Assembly (NCBI RefSeq): GCF_003937945.1
Contig: NZ_RSEC01000036.1
Coordinates: forward strand, 1,054,001-1,118,000
DNA: 64,000 bases
DNA from: Amycolatopsis eburnea
GTDB lineage: Bacteria; Actinomycetota; Actinomycetes; Mycobacteriales; Pseudonocardiaceae
Direction of reading: 5' to 3'
The notes under the pieces were generated by a model. The model searched no databases and was not told the origin of the DNA. It was given only the letters and a program-made list of their open reading frames with translations. A program made the translations under genes and the position numbers. Of this stretch, positions 1 through 10,817 are shown piece by piece (positions within the stretch are counted from its first letter, which is position 1; each line of letters opens with the position of its first letter).

Positions 1-174
1 CCAGCAGTTGCTCAGGATTCGACACGCGAACCTCCCCGTTCACGTCGGTAACCGTATGGCGACCGAGTGTGGCACACGGGTCCGACAGATTCGGCGGACT
101 TCCGGTTTTCCCCACCCACTCGGGACGGTCACCCTGGTGTTCGCGCTGGTCAGCGGCTCGTAGCGTGATCTGCC

Positions 175-555
175 ATGACCATCTCCGACTGGAAACGAAC
201 GATCTACGCGCTCCTGGCGCTCCCCGCGTACCTGGCCGGTCCGAAAGCGCGGGGGCGGCTCGCGCGGCGGTGGCTCGGCGCCGAACCCGGGCTGGGTGGC
301 TTCGGCGCCGCCGTCGCGGCGTTCCCGGTCGGCTTGCTGGTCTGGTACCTCGTCGGGCGGATCGCGACCTTCGGGTTCTTCTGGACCGAGGCCGGGGCCG
401 CCGGGTCGTGGGGTGGACCGTCGCTGCTCGGGGCGTGGGTCGTGCACTTCTTCTGCGCGCAGGGCATGGCCGTCGTGTGCATGTGGCTGCTGCGGCCGCT
501 GACCCGGTGGCAGGTGCGGACGCCTGACCTGGTCGATTCGCCGCACAGCCGGTAA
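175..555 (+). CDS. small hypothetical membrane protein
   Basis: A 126-residue protein that I do not recognise. It has a short basic N-terminal part (a WKR and RRW-rich stretch up to about residue 40) and then two or three hydrophobic segments, roughly residues 44-62 (ending VWYLVG) and 85-106 (ending CMWLL). It is therefore probably an integral membrane protein with a short polar tail. The ATG at 175 has no clear ribosome binding site. A TAGCGT hexamer lies about 9 nt upstream, so the transcript may be leaderless. It precedes the ESX-type cluster by 60 nt on the same strand, but nothing ties its function to that cluster. The 174 bases to its left hold no gene I can support. Confidence 0.6.
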   Translation: MTISDWKRTIYALLALPAYLAGPKARGRLARRWLGAEPGLGGFGAAVAAFPVGLLVWYLVGRIATFGFFWTEAGAAGSWGGPSLLGAWVVHFFCAQGMAVVCMWLLRPLTRWQVRTPDLVDSPHSR

Positions 556-615
556 CGGGTGCGGTATTGTCCGTGACGCAAGAGGGGAGATCGAACGCGA
601 GGGGAGCGCGGTTCG

Positions 616-1992
616 GTGGGGTTGTTCGGCGACATGCTCGACGCTGCCAAGCACGTCGGGTCGGAGATCGCGCACGCGGTCCAGTCGGGTGGTGAGCGGC
701 TCGGCAACGTCCTTACCGGCGCGGGCGTCGGCCTGCTCGCGGGCGGTGTGCCCGGCGCGATCGCGGGGGCGTACGTCGGCTCGCAGACCGGCACCGGCGC
801 GGCGAACCCGCAGGCCTCGGGGCTGTCACCCGGGCAGCTGGTCCAGGCCGTGATGAACGGTCCCGGCACCGAGTCGCTGCAGAAGGTGCACCAGGCCGGC
901 GTCGACCAGTCGGCTTATCAGCGGCAGCTCGAGCAGGGCACGCGCGAGCTGACGTCCGGCCTCGAATCCGCGTGGACGGGCGGCGCGTCGGACGCGGCAC
1001 GGGAACGGCTCCAGCCGCTGACGGCGTCGGCGACCTCGGCGTCCACGACGCTGGACCGCAACTCGACGCTGGCCCAGGCGCAGATCGACCAGTTCCACCA
1101 GATGAAGAACTCGCTGCACCCGGACGTCACCGACCAGCCGCCGACGCGCAGTGCCTGGGACGTCGCGACGCCGTGGGACACCGACACCGAAGACAAGATC
1201 AACCAGTACAACCAGAAGGCCCAGGAGAACGTCGAGCGGTACAACGCGTACTCGCAGCAGTCCAGCTCGAACACCGCGGCCCGGACGATCGACTACGGCC
1301 AGCTCCGCGAGTACACCGGCGGCGACTTCACGGTGCAGGACCCGAAGAAGCCCGTCGAGCCGCCGCCCCAGAAGCGGACGCCGGGCGGTGGGGACGACGA
1401 CCGGACGATCGGGGCGCAGGTCCAGCCGCCGCCCGCGGTGCACCCGCCCGTCGTCCAGCCGCCGCCTCCTCCGGGACACGTCACGCCCCCCGGGCAGGTC
1501 ACGCCACCGGGAGCGCACACGCCGGGCGTGGACGACAGCGTTCGCGCGCAGGGTTACGTGCCGCCGTCGGCGCAATATCCGCCGGGCTACCAGCCACCAG
1601 GTACGGGACCGAGCACCGGCTTTGGTCCCGGTTCGGGTCCTGGCGGTGGGTTCGGTCCCGGCTTCGGCCCCGTTGGCGGCGGTTTCGGGCCGGGCTCGTC
1701 GTCCGGCTCGTCGTCCGGCTCGAGCGCCGGCACCGGAGCCCGCGGCCCGGGAGCGGCGACCGGTGCCGGTGCCCTGGGCGAAGGGCGTCCCGGCGCGGCC
1801 GGCGGGGTCCGCGGCGGCGCGGCGGGCAAGCCGGGCTCGCCGGGGATGGGCGGCATGGGCCACGGCGCCAAGGGCGGCAACGGGGAGGAGGACGCGGAGC
1901 ACCAGCGCGCGTCCTACCTGGTGGAGGCCGATCCGGAGAGCGTCTTCGGCGGCTCTGACGAGCGGACGGTGCCCCCGGTGATCGGGCTGTGA
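616..1992 (+). CDS. WXG/PPE-like ESX-associated protein with Pro/Gly-rich tail
   Basis: 458 residues, GTG start preceded by GAGGGGAG. The first 70 residues are glycine- and alanine-rich and amphipathic. Residues about 75-230 are helical, with a WTGGASDAA motif (around residue 119) of the kind that marks the helical hairpin turn in WXG100/PPE-type type VII secretion substrates. From about residue 235 onward the chain is low complexity, first proline-rich (PPPPPG), then glycine- and serine-rich. Its stop overlaps the start of the EspG-like gene (GTGA), so the two are translationally coupled. By analogy to mycobacterial PPE-EspG pairs, the EspG-like protein is probably its chaperone. No ESX core component (EccB, EccC, EccD) is in the window, so the secretion machinery must be elsewhere. 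Confidence 0.65.
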   Translation: MGLFGDMLDAAKHVGSEIAHAVQSGGERLGNVLTGAGVGLLAGGVPGAIAGAYVGSQTGTGAANPQASGLSPGQLVQAVMNGPGTESLQKVHQAGVDQSAYQRQLEQGTRELTSGLESAWTGGASDAARERLQPLTASATSASTTLDRNSTLAQAQIDQFHQMKNSLHPDVTDQPPTRSAWDVATPWDTDTEDKINQYNQKAQENVERYNAYSQQSSSNTAARTIDYGQLREYTGGDFTVQDPKKPVEPPPQKRTPGGGDDDRTIGAQVQPPPAVHPPVVQPPPPPGHVTPPGQVTPPGAHTPGVDDSVRAQGYVPPSAQYPPGYQPPGTGPSTGFGPGSGPGGGFGPGFGPVGGGFGPGSSSGSSSGSSAGTGARGPGAATGAGALGEGRPGAAGGVRGGAAGKPGSPGMGGMGHGAKGGNGEEDAEHQRASYLVEADPESVFGGSDERTVPPVIGL

Positions 1993-2732
1993 TCTTCCTG
2001 CCCAAGGCCGCCCTGCTCACCGCGTGGGAGTGGGAACGGCACGGCCCGCCGCCCGCGGTCCTCGGCGCCGACAACCTCTGGCTCGGCGACGAGACCCGCA
2101 AGCGGCTCGACGAGCAGGTCCTCGACGTCCTGGCCTCGCTCCGCCTCGCGGCGGGCGGCACGCTTACGCGCGAGTTCCGCGACGTCCTGCGCGTGTTGGC
2201 GAAGGGCGCGCACCAGTTCACGGCGTGGCTCGGCGACATCGAAGCGGACGAGTCGGGCGCGGTGCTCGTCTCCGTCGACGGCCCGGACGCGCTCCGGCTG
2301 ATCCGGAAGGACGACACCGTCCGGATCGACGTCGTGGAACCGTCGCGGCCGGCGGAGTCGCTGGTGGACGTGCTGCCGCCGGTGCCGCCGGCGCGGATTT
2401 CGGCGGTGTCGATCCCGGAGGCGCGGTTCTCGGGCCGGGCGGTGGAGGAGTCGTACGACCTCGACGACCCGACCTCGGATCACGGCGGCGACCCGTTGCC
2501 GTGGGCGCGCCGGCTGATGGCGGCGCGGCGGACGGGGTTGCACCAGTGCTACGCCGTGAACCGGGGTTCTCGGAGTGCGCCGATCACGGCGGTGGATGTC
2601 GCTGGGACCGGGCGGGTGCTGACTTACGTGTATCCGGGGCGGGAGCGGATGGTCAGCTTCCAGCCGGGGACCCGGGGTGCGCTGACCGAGGTGCTGTACG
2701 CGACCCTGAACGGGTTGGGGGGAGGACGATGA
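1989..2732 (+). CDS. ESX secretion-associated protein, EspG family
   Basis: 247 residues, GTG start overlapping the preceding stop codon. The layout fits EspG, the cytosolic chaperone that binds the helical tip of PPE-type ESX substrates. It has an N-terminal stretch with a WEWERHGPPPAVL motif, a central alpha/beta part and a C-terminal end that reads VLTYVYPGRERMVSFQPG, typical of the family. Length is close to the usual 250-290 residues. It ends in an ATGA overlap with the next gene. The neighbours (a WXG/PPE-like protein upstream and a small helical protein downstream) are the probable clients. EspG assignment is by recognition of overall pattern rather than a catalytic motif. Confidence 0.8.
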   Translation: MIFLPKAALLTAWEWERHGPPPAVLGADNLWLGDETRKRLDEQVLDVLASLRLAAGGTLTREFRDVLRVLAKGAHQFTAWLGDIEADESGAVLVSVDGPDALRLIRKDDTVRIDVVEPSRPAESLVDVLPPVPPARISAVSIPEARFSGRAVEESYDLDDPTSDHGGDPLPWARRLMAARRTGLHQCYAVNRGSRSAPITAVDVAGTGRVLTYVYPGRERMVSFQPGTRGALTEVLYATLNGLGGGR

Positions 2733-3130
2733 CGGGCTCGTTTTTCAGCGGGATCGGTTTCTGGGCGACGGACCTGCCGAGCGCGGGGGCGGCGCCTGCC
2801 GGTGGGCAGGGGTTCGCGATGAGCTCGGACGAGATGCGGGCCATGCTCAAGAAGGCCGAAGACCAGCGCACTGCCCTCGGACAGCAGATGCGGGCCGCCG
2901 AATTCACGTTCAAGGCAGTGCCTCCAGCCGAGGAGCCGGTCAGCCAGGCAGCCGTGAACGGGCCGAACGGGGTGAACGAGGCCGGCGAGTACTACCACGG
3001 ACACCTGCAGTACCAGTTCAACTACTACTCCGAACTGATCCGGCGGTTGCGACAGGCACTTGGCATCACCGAAGCCGCGGATCAGCAAGCAGCGGATTCG
3101 ACCAAGACGATCAAGGGGTCGCTCGAATGA
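2729..3130 (+). CDS. small helical ESX-associated hypothetical protein
   Basis: 133 residues starting at the ATG of an ATGA overlap with the EspG-like gene and ending in another ATGA overlap with the lipoprotein gene. A strong GGAGG sits 5 nt upstream. The sequence is predicted to be largely helical with a long central segment (SSDEMRAMLKKAEDQR) and a tyrosine-rich stretch (EYYHGHLQYQFNYYSE) leading into an amphipathic helix (LIRRLRQALG). It has no WXG motif and no signal peptide. Its position between an EspG-like chaperone and a DUF3558 lipoprotein suggests an ESX substrate partner, but the family is not one I can name. Confidence 0.65.
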   Translation: MTGSFFSGIGFWATDLPSAGAAPAGGQGFAMSSDEMRAMLKKAEDQRTALGQQMRAAEFTFKAVPPAEEPVSQAAVNGPNGVNEAGEYYHGHLQYQFNYYSELIRRLRQALGITEAADQQAADSTKTIKGSLE

Positions 3131-3747
3131 GGCATCGAATTCTCGTGTTCGCGGCCGTCGTCGCCGCCGGAGCGACGCTACTTACCTCTTGTACCGGTAA
3201 GGAAGCCTTGTCCGGCACGCCGACGCCCGCGCCTGCAAGCACTCCGGAGCTGCCGAACGGCGGAGCTCCGAAGGTCGACAACCCGTTGCCGGCCAAGGTG
3301 CTGGACGGCAGTCCTTGCGATTCCGCACTGACCGCGGATCAGGTGAAGGGTTACCTCGGGGAGACGGACCCAGCCGATGCGAAGGACACGGAGCTGGGTC
3401 CTTCGTGCGACTGGAGCAGCAGTTCGGGAAGTGCCGCCGGCATCCTCGTCGGCTACGAGACGAAAACCGGCCAGGGAATCAGTCTCACCTACAAGAACGT
3501 GAAGCCGAAGGCAAGGCGGTGGGTCGACAACCTGGATCCGGTGCAGGGCTACCCGACCGTGGGCTACGTCGGTGTCGGGACCACCGACAACCGGACGTGC
3601 GTGGTTGTCGTCGGTGTCGCGGACGACCTCGCCTACTCCGTCTCGTTGAGCATCGGCGACTCGGCCGTCCAAGCCGGCAAGGACGCCTGCCAGCTCGGGC
3701 GCGGTGTGGCCGACACCGTGCTCACCAACCTCAAGGCGCGGGCCTGA
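3127..3747 (+). CDS. DUF3558-type lipoprotein
   Basis: 206 residues. The N-terminus is a lipoprotein signal peptide: MRHR, a hydrophobic stretch, then the lipobox LTSC with the acylated cysteine at residue 22. The mature part opens with a Pro/Thr/Ser-rich linker (TPTPAPASTPELP) and then a globular domain with paired cysteines around residues 64 and 98 (SPCDSALT and GPSCDWSS), a hallmark of DUF3558 proteins common in Actinobacteria near ESX-associated genes. Function is unknown. It is the last gene of the overlapping four-gene chain, so it is probably exported to the outer face of the membrane as part of the same system. Confidence 0.75.
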   Translation: MRHRILVFAAVVAAGATLLTSCTGKEALSGTPTPAPASTPELPNGGAPKVDNPLPAKVLDGSPCDSALTADQVKGYLGETDPADAKDTELGPSCDWSSSSGSAAGILVGYETKTGQGISLTYKNVKPKARRWVDNLDPVQGYPTVGYVGVGTTDNRTCVVVVGVADDLAYSVSLSIGDSAVQAGKDACQLGRGVADTVLTNLKARA

Positions 3748-3807
3748 GCTGCATCTTTTCGTTACGACGGAGATCGCGTTAATGCAAGACTTGTCGTAGT
3801 AAGCACC

Positions 3808-3813
3808 TAGACT
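3808..3813 (+). promoter_or_regulatory. possible -10 element of the TetR gene
   Basis: TAGACT lies 6 nt before the ATG at 3820, a spacing compatible with a leaderless or nearly leaderless transcript. A TTACGAC (3774-3780) and GTCGTAG (3793-3799) half-site pair just upstream could serve as an autoregulatory operator. This is weak evidence. Confidence 0.25.
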
Positions 3814-3819
3814 GTTCGG

Positions 3820-4557
3820 ATGAGCCACCCCACGCGGAGGGGTCGCGCGCGTGCGGCTACCGAACAGGACATCCGGCGGACCGCCCGGAAGCTGCTCGTC
3901 GAGCAGGGGCCGGAGGCGGTTACGCTGCGCGCCATCGCGCGGGAGCTGGGGATCACCGCGCCCGCGCTCTACCGGTACTACGAGTCGCGGGATGACCTCG
4001 TCGAGAACCTGCGGCTGGACGTCTGCGCAGATCTGGCGGACGACCTCGCCGAGGAGATCGCCGAGCTGCCGGATGACGGGATGCTGCAGCTGTTCGCCAT
4101 CTGCAAGGGGTTCCGGCGGTGGGCGCTCACCCACACGAAGGAATTCACCCTCGTCTTCGCCTCGCCGACCGGGGGCGTGGGCTCGACCGCCGGGAGTGCG
4201 CTGAGCCGGGTCGACGAGCCGTTCGGGCGGATCTTCCTGGCTGCCGCGGGGCGGGTGCTCGCGCGGCACGACATCGTCCTCCCTTCGGCCAGCGGGGTGC
4301 CCGACGAGCTGCGGGACGACCTCAAGACGTTCCAGGAATCGCTGGTCACCGTGCTCGTCGAGTCCGACCAGGGCGTGCCGGTGGAGAAGATCGACCTCGG
4401 CGTGACGTACCTGATGATCCAGTTCTGGGCCCGGCTCTACGGGCACGTCACGCTCGAGGTCTTCGGCAACTACCCGATCCCGATGTCCAAGCCGGACGTC
4501 CTGTTCGAGGCGATGCTCGCGGACCTCGCCCGGGAGATCGGGCTCTACTCCGGTTAG
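3820..4557 (+). CDS. TetR family transcriptional regulator
   Basis: 245 residues. The N-terminal helix-turn-helix spans about residues 15-62: TEQDIRRTARKLL opens helix 1, and the recognition helix region is ITAPALYRYYESRDDL. The C-terminal ligand-binding part resembles the WHG-type TetR C-terminal domain (FRRWALTHTKEFTLVF). It is transcribed towards the SDR gene and the two stop codons overlap by 4 nt. TetR regulators commonly control an adjacent enzyme gene, so the SDR gene is the first candidate target, but the tail-to-tail arrangement means any operator for the SDR would lie at its far end (see 5323-5338). Ligand unknown. Confidence 0.9.
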   Translation: MSHPTRRGRARAATEQDIRRTARKLLVEQGPEAVTLRAIARELGITAPALYRYYESRDDLVENLRLDVCADLADDLAEEIAELPDDGMLQLFAICKGFRRWALTHTKEFTLVFASPTGGVGSTAGSALSRVDEPFGRIFLAAAGRVLARHDIVLPSASGVPDELRDDLKTFQESLVTVLVESDQGVPVEKIDLGVTYLMIQFWARLYGHVTLEVFGNYPIPMSKPDVLFEAMLADLAREIGLYSG

Positions 4558-5291
4558 GCCGCGTGGCCGCCGTCCACCGACAGCACCGCCGCCGTCACGT
4601 ACTCGGCGCCGGGTGAGGCCAGGTAAGCGACCGCCGCCGCCACTTCGGACGGCGAGCCGTAGCGGTCGAACGCCGTCATCGCCGCTTGGTCCGCCGCATA
4701 GGGGCCGTCGGCCGGGTTCATGTCCGTGTCCGTCGGGCCCGGGTGGACCAGGTTGACCGTGATGCCGCGCGGCCCCAGTTCGCGCGCCAGCGCCTTGGTC
4801 AGGCCGACCATCGCCGCCTTGCTCGTCGCGTACAGCGCCATGCCCGGGCCGGGTACGCGGTCCGTGACGCAGCTGCCGATCGTGATCACGCGGCCGCCGT
4901 CGCTCAGCACGTCGGCCGCCGCCTGGGTTGCCGCGAACACGCCGCGGACGTTCACCGCCAGCACGCGGTCGACATCCTCCAGCGACGTCTCGGCGAACGC
5001 GCCCACGAAGCCGACGCCCGCGTTGTTGACCAGCACGTCCAGCCGGCCGAACTCCGCCACCACGGCCGAAACGGCGGCCGAAAGCGCCGCGGCGTCCGCC
5101 GAATCCGCCTGGATCGCCAGCGCGCGGCGGCCGAGGCTCTTGATCTTGTCGACCACCTCGGCCGCCAGCGTGCCGTTGTGCTGGTACGTCAGCGCGACGT
5201 CCGCGCCGTCCTCGGCGAGCCGCAGGGCCGTAGCCGCCCCGATGCCGCGGCTGCCGCCCGTCACCAGTGCCACCTTGCCGTCGAGGGTCAT
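4554..5291 (-). CDS. short-chain dehydrogenase/reductase (3-oxoacyl-ACP reductase-like)
   Basis: 245 residues, the normal size for a classical SDR. The Rossmann nucleotide motif TGGSRGIG is at about residues 11-18, NNAG at about 87-90, and the catalytic Ser and Tyr-x-x-x-Lys (IGSC then YATSK) at about 137 and 150-154. It should be an NAD(P)H-dependent oxidoreductase. The closest general type is FabG-like, but the substrate cannot be inferred. A GAAGGAG lies upstream of the ATG. The gene overlaps the convergent TetR gene by 4 nt at the stops and lies downstream of leuS on the same strand with a 90-nt gap. Confidence 0.9.
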   Translation of the reverse strand: MTLDGKVALVTGGSRGIGAATALRLAEDGADVALTYQHNGTLAAEVVDKIKSLGRRALAIQADSADAAALSAAVSAVVAEFGRLDVLVNNAGVGFVGAFAETSLEDVDRVLAVNVRGVFAATQAAADVLSDGGRVITIGSCVTDRVPGPGMALYATSKAAMVGLTKALARELGPRGITVNLVHPGPTDTDMNPADGPYAADQAAMTAFDRYGSPSEVAAAVAYLASPGAEYVTAAVLSVDGGHAA

Positions 5292-5322
5292 TCCCGGTTC
5301 TCCTTCGATCGAGCCGTTTTCG

Positions 5323-5338
5323 TTGACAGCTCAATCAA
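5323..5338. promoter_or_regulatory. candidate operator upstream of the SDR gene
   Basis: TTGACAGCTCAATCAA is an imperfect inverted repeat (TTGA and TCAA ends around an AGCT centre) located 32-47 nt before the SDR start codon. It could bind the neighbouring TetR protein. There is no second copy visible at the TetR promoter, which lowers confidence. Confidence 0.2.
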
Positions 5339-5381
5339 ATCGGGAACGCCGAAGAACTACCGGCGGCTTTCCGACAGCGCG

Positions 5382-8222
<2,841 letters not shown>

Positions 8223-8259
8223 GACGTCTTCCTCCGTCGGAGCCACTCCAGAAACAACT

Positions 8260-8291
8260 CGACCCCTCAGCCACCAGGGCATGAGGGGTCG
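8260..8291 (-). terminator. attenuator-type terminator hairpin before leuS
   Basis: On the minus strand CGACCCCTCA and TGAGGGGTCG form a perfect 10-bp stem around a 12-nt loop. The stem is followed directly by AGTTGTTTC, a T-rich run. It lies 37 nt before the leuS start codon and after a leucine-rich leader ORF, the arrangement of a transcription attenuator. Another GC stem is possible between the end of the leader ORF (8319-8325) and 8291-8297, just before the terminator. Confidence 0.6.
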
Positions 8292-8315
8292 CCGCGCCGG
8301 CCGGGCCGGGCCCGG

Positions 8316-8354
8316 TCAGCGCGGCAGGCTAAGGAGCAGCCGAGCCGTGTTCAT
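8316..8354 (-). CDS. leucine-rich leader peptide of leuS (MNTARLLLSLPR)
   Basis: A 12-codon ORF, too short for standard gene calling, reads MNTARLLLSLPR and stops. Four of twelve codons are leucine, three of them consecutive (CTG CTC CTT), then AGC CTG. A TACGAT hexamer ends 6 nt before its ATG, so the leader may be translated from a leaderless transcript starting at or near the ATG. The ORF is followed by GC-rich stems and the terminator hairpin at 8260-8291 and then leuS. This is the classic layout of ribosome-mediated attenuation, where stalling at leucine codons lets transcription proceed into the synthetase gene. It is unproven, but chance alone is a poor explanation. Confidence 0.6.
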   Translation of the reverse strand: MNTARLLLSLPR

Positions 8355-8375
8355 GTGCACATCGTAACTTGCTGG

Positions 8376-9536
8376 TCAAAGCCGTTCGGAGGGGACCGCC
8401 AGTGCGACGAACTGGGTGACCTGCGTCGCGGAGAAGTTGTTGTCGCTGACCAAGATCAAACTGCGCTCGCCGTTCGGCAGCTTCGGACCCCAGGTCATGC
8501 CCTCGAGGTTGTCTACAGTGGACAACCCGAGGTCGGCCGCGTCGAAGAGGAACCGCTTCTTCACCGGCTTGACGTGCTTGGCGCCGGCCAGGGACCTGAC
8601 GTTCAGGACGTTCGTGGCGCCGCTGGTGTCGATCTCGTAGACGCGCACCTTGTTGCCGACGCCGGTGCTGAACGAGCGCTCCATCATCAGGAACTTCGTC
8701 GGGTCGGCCTGGTCGACCGCCAGCATCGAGGACACGCCGGTCGTCGCGAACGCCGTCGGCGGCACCGGCGCGGCGAACAGCGGCTCCTGCGGGTAGGCGT
8801 ACTGGGCCAGGACCGGCCCGAAGCGCGACTGCAGGGTGATCCTCGAGAGCGCGCCGGACGTCGTGGTCGCCTCCGGGCCGTCCTGCAGCAGCGGGCCCTC
8901 GACTTCACTGGCGATCAGCGAACCGAACCCGGCGAACGTGAGGCCCTCGAGGACCAGGTTCTGCCGCGGCCCGGCCGTCGGCGTCATCTTCTCGTTCGCG
9001 GGGATCGGCAGGTCGCGGACGTATTTCCCGTCGCGGCGCGCCTCGCGGATCGACGGGTCGATCAACGTCGTCGCGGTGCGCTCGCCCTCCTGCGACCAGT
9101 AGTAGCCGCCGCTCCACGGGTCGACGCGCAGCTCTTCCGGGTCGATCGTCTGCTCGTTCTGCGGCTTCGAGGGGTCGTTCTGCGTGAGCGGCGGGTACGG
9201 CGTGCCGTCGGGGCGCAGGAGCGGCTTCGTCCCCGTGAGGGTGACCGGGCCGACGCCGTCCGCGGACACCGGGAAGGTCGCGGTGTAGAAGCGGGCCGGG
9301 TTGATCGCCGACCGGTCGTCGCAGATCAGCGCGTAGCCGCCGGTCCGGGGGTCGTAGTCGATGCTGGACAGGCCGCCGACCGTCGTGCCCTGGAACTGCA
9401 GGGCGTTCGGGACGATCGTTTCGCCGAGCAGCCGGACGGGCCGCTGGTGACTCTCGGTGGCACTCGCCGGCGCCGCGGCGAGGATTCCCCCGATCAGGGC
9501 AGCGGTCAGGACGGTGGGCAGTACACGCGGTGACAT
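8376..9536 (-). CDS. secreted esterase-like/phytase-like protein
   Basis: 386 residues from ATG 9536 (a GTG at 9548 would add 4 residues). A Sec signal peptide is plain: MSPRVLPTVLTAALIGG then AAAPASA as the cleavage region. The mature protein fits the family called esterase-like activity of phytase: repeated beta-propeller-like strands, a GGLSSIDYDPRTGGYALICD segment near the N-terminus, EGLTF in the middle, and a C-terminal NLEGMTWGPKLPNGERSLILVSDNN. Members are extracellular or periplasmic and may hydrolyse phosphate esters; the real substrate is unknown. The stop lies just beyond the putative leuS promoter, so this gene and leuS are in tandem but probably separate units. Confidence 0.8.
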   Translation of the reverse strand: MSPRVLPTVLTAALIGGILAAAPASATESHQRPVRLLGETIVPNALQFQGTTVGGLSSIDYDPRTGGYALICDDRSAINPARFYTATFPVSADGVGPVTLTGTKPLLRPDGTPYPPLTQNDPSKPQNEQTIDPEELRVDPWSGGYYWSQEGERTATTLIDPSIREARRDGKYVRDLPIPANEKMTPTAGPRQNLVLEGLTFAGFGSLIASEVEGPLLQDGPEATTTSGALSRITLQSRFGPVLAQYAYPQEPLFAAPVPPTAFATTGVSSMLAVDQADPTKFLMMERSFSTGVGNKVRVYEIDTSGATNVLNVRSLAGAKHVKPVKKRFLFDAADLGLSTVDNLEGMTWGPKLPNGERSLILVSDNNFSATQVTQFVALAVPSERL

Positions 9537-9601
9537 GGCCTGTAGCACAGTCGATCAGGGTATCCGGCAGGTTGCCGGGACGTCACGCTTATCCTTGACC
9601 G

Positions 9602-10021
9602 GTGTTCGCTATCGCGCTGGTTCCGGTCGTGCTGGGTCTGCTCGTCGGTTTTGGTGGGTTCCTCGGGTTCCGCGAGCGCTTGACGCGCGAGGGCGGCACC
9701 GGAGTGCGCACGGAAGCGGCGTTGCGCAGCGAAGAAGCCTTCAAGCTGGCCAACCGCGTCGCGGGCCTGCCGACCATGGCCGGGGGCGCGATCGCCGTGC
9801 TCTCCGGGCTGGCCGGGCTGGCCATGCCGACGACCGGCGGCCTGATCTCCGCCGCGCTCGCGGGCATCCTCGCCATGGTGCTGCTGGTCATGGGCGGTGG
9901 CGTGCTCGGCAACCGGGCCGCGCTGACCGTGCCCGCGTCGGCTCCGGCGGCGCCCGCCGGCTGCAGCGGCTGCGCGTGCGGCGCCGGTGGCTGCGGTGTC
10001 TTCAAGAAGGAAGACGCCTAG
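9602..10021 (+). CDS. SdpI-like membrane protein with cysteine-rich tail
   Basis: 139 residues, GTG start. Three hydrophobic segments are visible at about residues 2-21, 58-78 and 82-103. Between the first two lies RTEAALRSEEAFKLANR followed by VAG, which resembles the signature of the SdpI family (R-T-x-x-x-x-S-x-E-A-x-x-x-A-N-R), a group of small membrane proteins named for a Bacillus immunity protein. After the last helix is a linker and then CSGCACGAGGCGVF, giving four cysteines in eleven residues, which could bind metal or form disulfides. The combination is unusual. No partner gene is evident: the flanking genes run the other way. Confidence 0.6.
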   Translation: MFAIALVPVVLGLLVGFGGFLGFRERLTREGGTGVRTEAALRSEEAFKLANRVAGLPTMAGGAIAVLSGLAGLAMPTTGGLISAALAGILAMVLLVMGGGVLGNRAALTVPASAPAAPAGCSGCACGAGGCGVFKKEDA

Positions 10022-10033
10022 TTTTCGAATGTC

Positions 10034-10615
10034 TCAGTTCCGCTGGAGGTCGCCCGGGTGGGTGGCCAGCAGCGCGAGCGGGATGCCCTGGCGGCGCAGC
10101 ACCTGGCTCCACAGGTCGCCGTGGGGCGAGGCCAGGATGTCGCTCGGCAGCGCGGGCACGATGACCCAGTCCTCGCGCTCGATCTCGCCCGCCAGCTGCC
10201 CCGAGTCCCAGCCCGCGTAGCCGGCGAAGACGCGCACGCCGCGGACCTTCGGGACCAGCGCCTCGGGGTCGGTGTCCAGGTCGACCAGCGCGACCGGCCC
10301 GCGGACCGCGATCACGCCCGGCACGCTCGCCGCCGTCTCGCCGGTGCGCAGCGCGGCCAGGCACAGCGCCGTCTTCTTCTCGACCGGACCGCCGACGAAC
10401 ACCGCCTGCGGCTCGGCGACGTGCCCGCCCCAGTTGGGCAGCACGTCGTGCACGGCGACGTCGCTCGGCCGGTTCAGGACCACGCCGAGCGTGCCTTCGT
10501 CCCGGTGATCGATGACGAACACCACGGTCCGCTTGAAGTTGGGGTCGACCATCGTGGGGGCGGCGACCAGGAGCGTTCCCGGCTCAACCTCGGCGTCCGC
10601 TGGCACGCGACCCAT
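10034..10615 (-). CDS. YqgE/AlgH family protein (UPF0301)
   Basis: 193 residues from the ATG at 10615, preceded by GAAGGTGAG; longer in-frame starts upstream have no such site. The sequence opens with the family pattern PGTLLVAAPTMVDPNFKRTV, then VVLNRP (DVAVHDVLP follows) and the conserved VFVGGPV segment. The C-terminal half carries RVFAGYAGWDSGQL and EREDWVIVPA, both typical. YqgE/AlgH proteins are widespread and of uncertain function; AlgH affects alginate in Pseudomonas, which does not transfer to this organism. It is convergent with the SdpI-like gene and divergent from the MFS gene. Confidence 0.9.
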   Translation of the reverse strand: MGRVPADAEVEPGTLLVAAPTMVDPNFKRTVVFVIDHRDEGTLGVVLNRPSDVAVHDVLPNWGGHVAEPQAVFVGGPVEKKTALCLAALRTGETAASVPGVIAVRGPVALVDLDTDPEALVPKVRGVRVFAGYAGWDSGQLAGEIEREDWVIVPALPSDILASPHGDLWSQVLRRQGIPLALLATHPGDLQRN

Positions 10616-10817
10616 GATCTCACCTTCGGCCCGGCGAATTACTTCGGCTCGGGAACAATCGCCCCAAGAGCCTCGTTTGAAACAGTGGTCGGCGCACTCC
10701 GTGTCCCCCGGGCTCACTGAAGAACCGCCTTTGTGGAATACCGTCCGGCTGGAGCCACACTGCGCATAGCCGCCGAGAGGCGACCTCAGTGCGTCGACCA
10801 CCTACTACTCTGGCTCC

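Noticed and set aside
1..174. Possible gene fragment at the left edge
   Set aside because: No frame with a start or homologous pattern could be supported in this short stretch.
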